Source: Gammaproteobacteria bacterium
GTDB taxonomy: Bacteria > Pseudomonadota > Gammaproteobacteria > Burkholderiales > Rhodocyclaceae
Reading direction: 5' to 3'
DNA length: 64,000 nt
Assembly: GCA_018824085.1 (NCBI GenBank)
Contig: JAHJHI010000049.1
Location: 19,545 to 83,544 of the forward strand
The stretch's first letter is position 1, and each line of letters starts with the position of its first letter. Below are positions 10,101 through 19,100 of the stretch, piece by piece. Both the position numbers and the translations under genes were made by a program. The notes under the pieces were generated by a model. The model made no database searches. It had not been told where the DNA came from and saw only the letters and a list, made by a program, of their open reading frames with translations.

Positions 10101-13100
10101 GGATGTCCGTGCCGCTGCCGACCTCTGCGCTGGTGCGGCTGCGCAGGTCGGAAGCCGAATAGCCGTCGGCGTAGGCGGCCAGGCCCCAGGTCTTGGAGTT
10201 CGCGCTCACGCTGACGTCGCCCGCGTCACGCGCGGCGAGATTGAAGTCGCCCACGGTGTCGATGACGACGTTGTTGCCGACGCGTGCCTGCGTGCGTCCG
10301 CCCTGCCCCGGTGCGATCGGGTTCGCATTCACCTCGATGATGGATTCCGCGTCCGCCGCGCTGATGGCGCCGCCCGCCTCGAGCTTGGCGCGATCATGCA
10401 GATCGACCTCGCTCACCGCGTTGAAACTGCTGCGCCCCGCCGCGTCCGGGTCACCGACGACGCGGACCACCGCACCGTCGCCAATCTCGACCAGCGTGAT
10501 GTTGTCCACCGTCGTCCGGCTCGAACCCGCCGCGCCGCCCGCCAGGCCACCTGCACCGGCGGACACGTTGAATCCCGACAGCAGCGGCTTGAGCGACCGG
10601 TTCAGCGCCAGCACATCCATGTCCCAACTGAGCAGGTTCGCGCCGGCACGGACGCCGGCCACCACCTTCGCGTCGACGTCGCTGCGCGCGACCGCGCCGC
10701 TGGCGCCGACTGCGCCGGCCGACACCGAATCGACGGTGCTGTCGAAGGTTGCCGTGTGGTCGGCGCGCACTTCCATCTTGCCGCCGGCGTGGGTGCCGAG
10801 CGCGGACGCCGCCGTGCCGCCGCCAAGCAGCGCCTGCGTGTCGGATGCGTTGCGCGTCCGGGCTTCGGCCACCGCGCCCGCGACCAGACCGCCGGAACCC
10901 GCCTTCGCCGTGGCATGGGTTTCGTCATGACCGGTCGCGACGACGGACAGCGCGTCGCCGACCGTGCCGGTGTTGCCGTTCGCGATGTCGGCCAGCGTGA
11001 CCGAACCGGCGTTCGCGTTCGCGATATTGGCGCCGACCGCCAGCAGGCCGCCAAGGGTGACGCCGCTGACCTGAGCCGACTGCCGCGTCCGGTTCGACGC
11101 GGACACCGTGGTGCTGTCGCTGACCGTGAATACGTTGGAAGCACCGATGACGGCATTCACCAGAGACTGGCCGGCCGCCGTGGCGCTGCTTCCGTTGGCG
11201 CCCCCGAGCAATGCGCCGCCGGTCGCGTTGGCGTAGGCGTGCGCGGTGTCCGCCGCACCGGGCAACAAGGTCGCGGCACTGAGCGACAGGTGGCCGGCAG
11301 TGATGCGGTTGTTGCTGCCGAGCGTCGCGTAGGACTGCGTACCGGAAGTCGCCCGCGCCAGCGACACGCCGATCGCCACCGTCAGCGCGCCGTTGAAGCC
11401 GCGCGCCTCGGCATTGACCTGCGGCGTGCTGCGCGAGGCCACCGTCACCGTGGAGCCGGGCGCCGTCACTGTCACGCGGTCGGCGATGCCGGCATTGGCC
11501 GAACCGGTGGCCGTCGCCGTCGCTTCCGAACCGGAGCCGCCTGCAACGCCACCGGAACCGGCGCGCGAGTAGGCCGACACGGCGTCCTGGCGACTGGCGT
11601 CAATGGCGAAATCGCCGCCGGCCAGCGTCACGCTGCCGGCAGCCGCGGCGGCACCCGATTCGCCCACCGCAGCCGTCGTCGAGCCCGTCTTCTCGGCACG
11701 GGCAATGACGATGCCCGCCGCCACCAGACCGACCGAATACCCTTCGGCGTGCGAACTCGCATCCATGTTGTCGGCGGCGATCACGCGCACATCGCCAGTG
11801 GCGGAACCGACGCTCGCCTGTGTGCCGTCGCCCAGTTTCGCTTCGACCGTATTGCCCAGATCGGCCGTGGCCACGGCAGCCCCGACGCCGACCAGACCGC
11901 CTGCGGCCTGGAAGCTGGATACATTGACCGCGGCCGTGCCGGCGTCGAGCCGGCCGGTCGAGGCGTTGAGTTCGATGTCGCCCGCATCCGCGCGCAGCGT
12001 GATCGCGCCATCGGTGCGGGCACGCACGTCATGGCGCACGTCCAGCACACCGACCGCCGCGCCCACGCCGGCCAGCCCGCCCAGCGCCAGCCCGCCGACC
12101 TTGACGTCCACCTTGTCGTTCTCCGACGCGGTGATGCGGATGCTGCCGCCGGCACGCACCGTGTTGGCGGCACCGCCGGTGTCGACGATGGTGGCGCGGG
12201 TCGAGCCGTCCGGCGCCGCGGCGATGCCGCCGCTGGCCGATACGCGGCCGCGCGCATTGATCGAATTGATGTCCGACTGCGACAGGTTGTCGTTGGTGCT
12301 GATGTTGCCGTCGCTCGACGACGTCGACAGCCGGTTGCCGTTGGAGAAGCCATCGGCCTTGCTGAGCGTGCCGTTGCCGTCCTTGTCGACCTCGCCCGAG
12401 GCGTCGCCGTTGAGTCCGGCGTTGAGCAGCGTGACCGCCGCCGCGCCACCGATGCCCGCGGTGCCGCCGGCCGCTGCGGCAACCGCCGCGTTGGCCAGAT
12501 TGCGCGTCGCCGTCGCCTGGACCACGACGTCGTTGTCCACATGAACGTCGCTGTCCTGGATGGTGGCGCTGGTCGTGTTGTCCATCTTCGTGATGGAGGC
12601 GCCGGCGCCGGCGCCGGAGAAGCCACCCACGGCCGCCACACCGGCCCGGCTTTCCGTCACCACCGAATCGCTGGCCGCCACGCGCAGTCCGCCCGAACGG
12701 TCCGCCAGCGAGCCGACGCGGGCGTCCTTCACATAGGCCGAAGTCGTGCTGTCGAGGATGCCGACCGCCGCCGCACCGGCCACGCCGCTGCCGCCGGCCA
12801 GCGCGCCGCCGACCGCCCAGGTGCGCATTTCGGTCGCCGAATCGGCCGTCACATTGACCTGCCCGTCGGCGTCGACGGAACCGCCGTCGATATAGCCCTT
12901 CGTCGTGCTGGTATCGAGACCGACCGCGAAGGTGCCGGCGCCTGCACCGCCGCCGACGGCCAGCGCGCCGCCGGCCACGAGAAAGGCCGAGTCATGGCGC
13001 GCGCCGATGTCCAGCGCGCCGACGCGGAAGGTCGAGCCGATCGAGGACGCTTCGGTCGTGCTGACGAACTTGGCGACCGAGCCGCTGCCCACCAGACCGA

Positions 13101-16100
13101 CCAGACCACCGGCCGCACCGACCACGATGGACGCCACGCCCTGCGACGAACGCGCCTTCACGTCCGCCTTGCCCTTGGCCGTCACCGTCGTCGCGCCGCT
13201 GACCGTCGCACTGGTCGAGCGCTCGAACAGATTGGTGTCGGCCGACAGGCCCACGCCGGCCGCACCGACCGCGATGGAGCCTATGAAAGTGTTGCCGTAG
13301 GCGTGATCGGACGCCTTGATGCTGACCGCCTGCGCGCTGCCGGCACCGCTGTTGTCGCCGCCGTTGAGTACCGAGCTGCTGACGGTGGCCTTGGTCTCGC
13401 CCCCAATCATGTTCATGCTGATGGTTGCCGCCACGCCGGCGAACGTGCCGCCGCCGACGTTGGCCACGCCGGTCGTCGTCTGGTGCGTCGCCATCGCGTT
13501 CACCGCGATGCCGCGCACGCTCTCCTTCACCCGGGAATTCTTCAGATCCGGGGCGTCGAACGGGTTGTCCTTCGAATAGCCGCCGCCGGCGGTATTCATC
13601 GTGTCTATGCTCTCGCGCAGGTTCAGCCCGGTGATCTCGCCGGAATTCACGCTCAGTGCCGCACCCTGCTTCGCGCGCGCCGCCACCGAGCTGTCGCGGA
13701 TCGCCGCTTCGGTGGTGCCGCCGATGTCATTCACCGTGACCGCGGCGCCGACGCCGGCGGCGCTGATGCCGATGCCGGCCGCGCCGGCCAGCAGCGAAAT
13801 CTCGTCGTCCGATTCGGCCAGCACGCCGACGTTGTCGCGCGCCTCGATGACGGCGCCGTCTTCAACCACGGCACGCGTGTCCGAATTGATCAGATTGACC
13901 GCGACCGAGCCGCCCACGCCGACATCCAGACCTGCGCCCACGCCGACTGCAGCCGTTTCGATGTTCGCAAGCGAGTCGGCCACCAGCAGCACGTTCGCCA
14001 CGTTCATGCCGGTCGAACGGACACCGGAAATCGTCGCCGCCGTCGTGTTGGCGATCTTGTTCACCGCCACCGCCGCGCCGACACCGGCCGACGCGCTGAT
14101 GCCGACACCGCCCGCCAGCGACTTGATGATGGCGCTGTCCGCCGCGCGCACGCCGACCGCCGCCGCACCGCCGGTCACGTCAGAGCCGGTGATCCCGGCC
14201 AGCGTCTTGTTGTCGGTGCGGTTGCTCGACGCGGAGCCGGCAAACGCGCCGGCCGAACCGCCGGCGCCGGCAACCGACGCCGCCTTGATGAGCGATGTGT
14301 TGCTGCCGAGCAGCGTGAGCGACGCCGCGCCGCTCACCGTGCTGCCATCCACGCGCGCCTGCGCGGTGTTGCGCACCCAGTTGTCGCCGATCGCGCCGCC
14401 GACGGCGGTGCTGCCGGAAAAGGCCACCGCACCGGACAGCGACTCGATGGTGGAGCCATCGGTCGCCGTGACGCCGACGACAGCGTTGCCGTCCGCGTTC
14501 TCAATGGTGCTGCCGACGATCTCCGCCGTCGTGCGGTTGCCGCCCTCGCCGCCGGCCGTGCTGTCGCCGTCGTACTTGCCGATGTGGTTCAGCGTGACCG
14601 AGCCGGAAAGCGCCGCCGTCTGCCCCCCCGATGCCGCGAGCGCCAGCGTCTGCATGAGCGCCGTTTCGCTCGCCGTCACCTGCAGCGCATCGGCGTGGCG
14701 CACGGTCGAGTTCCCGATCGACGCCCGCGTCGAATTGCCGATCTTGTTGTAGCCGAACGCGCCGCCCGCGCCGGCCGATGCGCCGACCGCCACGCTGCCC
14801 GCCAGCGACTGGATGGTCGAGCGGTCCTGCGCGCTGACGGTGACGCTGTTGCCGTCGCCGCTGTCGTCGATGAGCGCGTCATCGACCGTCGATTCCGTGG
14901 TGTTGCCGATGAAGTTCACGGCGATCGACGCGCTCACCGCGGGCTGTCCACTGCCCACCGCCAGCCCGCCTGCGACCGCAAGGCTGCGGATGCGCGCGTC
15001 GGACACCGACAGCAGGTTCAGCGAACCGGCGGCGTCGAGCCGGGCGCGGTCGATCTGCGCCTGCACCGTATTGCCGATCTCCGCATACGTGATGGCCGCG
15101 CCGACGGCCGGGCCGTTCTTGCTGGCGGCAAAGCCGCCGGCCAGCGTGTCGATGCGCGAACGGTCGGTCGCCTCTATCGTCACCTGCGCCGCGTCGGCGT
15201 CGCGGAAGGCCGCGTTCGCCTGCGGCGCGGCCACGGCGGCAACCAGGTCGTTGTCGATGAAATTCACCGCCACCGAACCGACGCCGGACACCTTGTCGGC
15301 CACGCCCACGCCGAGCGCGATGGACGTGATGAGCACGTCGGACTGCGCGCGCACGGTCAGCGCGCCGGCCGCGCCCGTCACATCGACCTTCGAGTCCTCG
15401 ACCTTCGCCGTGAGGTCGTTGTCGATCGAACTCCAGTTGAACGAGGCGCCGATATTGCTGCTGCCACCCGCCGGATTCACCTGCAGGATGCCGGCGACCG
15501 ACGTGATGCAGTTGCCGGCGGGCGTCGCGCCCGCGCCGCCGCGACCGCAGTAGTCCAGACCCGCGACCGTGTTCTCGCGCTTGTTGCCCGGCTCTATCGT
15601 GTCTTCCAGCGCCGCCTCGGCACCGCGGTCCTGTGCCAGCACATTGACCGCGCCGATGGCGGTGACGGACGACAGGCCGGTGATGCCGGCCGTCGTCCGG
15701 TTGGTCACTTCGGTGATGACGACGGCGCCGCCAAGCGCATTGGAATTCTGGGCGTTGGACGCCTGCGCATGCGCCGCACCGGCGCCGATCTCGGTCGCGT
15801 TGAAGCCGCGCACATTCACCGTGTCAACGCCGCTCACTGCCGAGCCGTCGCCGATCTCGGCGCCCAGCGTGTTGGTGATGTCGGAATACGTGACCGCGCC
15901 GCCGGCGCCGGTCTTCGCGCCGACCGCCAGCGTGCCGCCGCCGGTGCCGATGAACATGCGGTTGTAGCCGGTCACGTCGAGCGTGCGTCCGGCGCCGGCC
16001 GCGCCGGTCAGTTCGGTGCCGAGCAGCGCGGCGCGCACCGCGTTGTCGATGAAGGACAGCGACAGCGACCCGGTCGCCGACACCGACTTCGACTTGCTCT

Positions 16101-19100
16101 GCTGGCTGCTCGCGTCGATCGCGACGCCGATGGCGACGGACAGCTGCTCGCCGGCCGCCAGCGCCTGCACCGTCACGTCCTGCGTGTTGCGCAGCGTCGA
16201 ATCCTCGATCAGGCCCTCGACCATGTTGTCGATCAGATTGACCGACACGCTGCCGCTGATCGCCGCCGACTTGCTCTGGCCCGGATTGTTGGCGCGCGTG
16301 AAGGCTGCGGCGCCCGACGCGGTGACGATGTCCAGATCCGACACGCCGAGCACGGTGAGCGTGCTGGCCGGGCCGGCATTGCCCTGGTCCAGTTCGACGC
16401 CGGCCACGCGTGCGCGGGTGACCAGCGTCATTTCATTGACTGCCGCACTGCCCGCGCCGGACAGGCCGAAGGTCGGCTTGGCCGGCGTGCCCTGGGCGCC
16501 GGTGCCGCCCTGCTGCGACGTCGACGTCGGCTTGATGTCCACCAGTTTGGCGAGCTTGCCCTGCACCGCGTCGTACTTGCTCTTGATGCTGCCGAAGAAG
16601 CCGCCGCTGCTGCTGTTGCCGCTGCTCGTGGCCAGCGCGCCGGTCACGGCGATCGCCTCCGTGCGGCCGCTGGTGCGCGCCTCGACCGACACATTGCCGG
16701 CCTGCACGATGGCGTCCGCGATGGTGAGCTGGCTGCTGCGCGCGCCGCCGTCGATCGCTTCCAGGTCGTTGTCGGCGATCTGCGCCTCGACCATGCCGGT
16801 GACGCCGTTGTAGGCGATGCCCACGCCGACCCCGGCCGATTCCGACTTGTTGAATCCGCCGGCGATGGACCACAGCACCGGATTGTCTTCCGCGCCCACG
16901 GTGAGCTTCGCGGCGCGCAGCGTGGCTTCGTCGTCGACCAGTGCGCGCGTGGTGTTGTCGACCTCGACGATGGATACCGAACCGTTGATGCCGAAGCTCG
17001 ATCCGTAGCCGGCCAGCGCCGCCAGCGAAATCACCAGATCGTGGCCTTCGGCCTTGATGCGGATGGCGTTGCTCAGGCGCGTGCCGGTCACCGCGTGGCT
17101 GCGCTGACCGGCGACGGCGCCGGTCACGCTTTCGGTCACGCCCTGGATGACGGCCCCCTCGCGCACGAACACCAGGCTTTCGCCGGTGATGCCTTCCTGC
17201 GTGTAGGCCACGCCGAGCGACTTGCCGCCGTTGCCGGCACCGGTGTCGCCCGGCAGGAACTGCCCGCCGTGAAACATCAGCGTCACATCACGCCTGGCCG
17301 TGATGTCGGCCGGCGCGGCAAACGCCCAGGACTGCGTGACCTGCTCGTCGTCCGGCGTCGCCGCGTCGTCGGCCACCGTTTCGAAATCGTAGGTCCAGTC
17401 ACCGCTCGCGTTGCCGGTGAGGTTGAGACGGGCGCCCTCCTTCACCTCGGTCTGCGCGCTGTGCGAGAAATCGAGCTTGCTGAACGAACCGGACAGGGAG
17501 ATGGCGCCGTTGGAATTGTCCGATGTGGACTTTGCCGACGACGCGCCGTTGAACACGTCGAGGATGCCGGTCAGGTCGTTGAACCAGTCCTTCACCGTCG
17601 ACAGACCGTCCCAGCGCGTGAAGCTGCCACCGGTGAGCAGCGTTTCGCGCACCGGTATCACGACGTCGGACGCCACCGCGATGCGCGGCGCGGTCACGAC
17701 GGCGGCGCGCCCGATGGTGGCGCGCGCATCGTGCGTGAAGTTGCCGATGGCGATGCCGGCGGAGAAGGTGTTGCGCGCCGTGTTGGCTGCGGCGCGCTCG
17801 CGCGACTGCGAAATGGCGGAGGCTTCGGCCATGACCTGAATGTCTGCGCCGAGCGTGCGCGCAACAACGGCGACCTGATCGCCGGCATGCACCTTCGCTC
17901 CGTCGCCTATGGCCGCACTCGCGCTGGCGTCGCTGTCCACCCATGCGATGCCGCCGCCGATGCGCAACGGCGTCGATACCGGCCGCTCCGGATCCGCCGC
18001 CTTGTCGTCCGTGCCGGCGCCGCCGAGCAGCTTGTCCCACAGCTTGTCTTCCAGCGTTCCGGCGGTGTCGGTCACTGGCTTGAGCTTGTCCTTCACCGCG
18101 TCGCTGATCTGTTCGTTCAGCGTGCCGCCGACCTTGGCCTCCGCCGTGGTCGCATTCTTCGTGTTGTCGTTGATCGCCAGCACCTGCACGCGGGTCGCGT
18201 CGCCGACGTCGGCGTTCAGCGTGGCGTTGGCCTGTGTCGACAGCTCGCCGACCGCAATCGCCGCCGCCGCGCGCCCTTCGTTGCCGAGCGAGGCGGTGAC
18301 CGAATTGGTGAAACTGTTGCGATTGGTGGCCGCCACCGTCACGTCACCCGACACCTGGATATCGGCGCCGGCTTCCACCGTGGCATTCGCCCGGATGTCG
18401 GCGTAGGTGAGGCCGAGCGCAAAGCTCATCGTCGAACTTGCGTCTTCGCCCGGATCGGCCGCCTCGACGGCCGCTTCTATCGTTGCCGTGTTGTTGGCGC
18501 GCACCGTCAGGCTGGCGCCGCGCACGGTTGCGCCGGACTTCACGTCAACGGTGGCGGTCGATGTGTTGCGTGCGTACAGCGCGCCCAGGCCGAGCGGCGT
18601 ATTGACCTGCGTGCCCGGTCCGCTGATGCCGGTGTCCGGCGCCGCGCCTGCGGACGTCACGTTGTCGGCGCTCAGGCTCACGCCGTTCGTGCCTTCGACC
18701 AGCGACCCCGCCTTGAGCGTGATGGTGGCGGTGCCCACGGCCTGCGAGTGGACGATGTTCATGCCGAGCAAGGTGGCGCCGAAGCCGAGCAGTGCGGTTG
18801 CCGATTCGGTCGCCAGACTGGTCGCGTTCTGTTCGAGCGAACCGTCATCGAACAGCCAGCGGTTCTGCACGTCGGTCGACGCGCTCATCGTGACCTGGTC
18901 GCCGCGCACCGTCGCGTTGTCGAGCACGATGCTGGCGCTTGCCTCGCGGTAGCCGAGGATGCTTGCGTCCGACGTCTTGTGCGCGGTCAGCGTGACGGTG
19001 CCGCCCGCGATGTTGCCGGTGCCGTGCGCCAGCACCTTCGAGCCGGACTTCAGTTCGATGTCGGCCGCCTCGAACGTGATGTCGCCCGACGCTTCGATCG

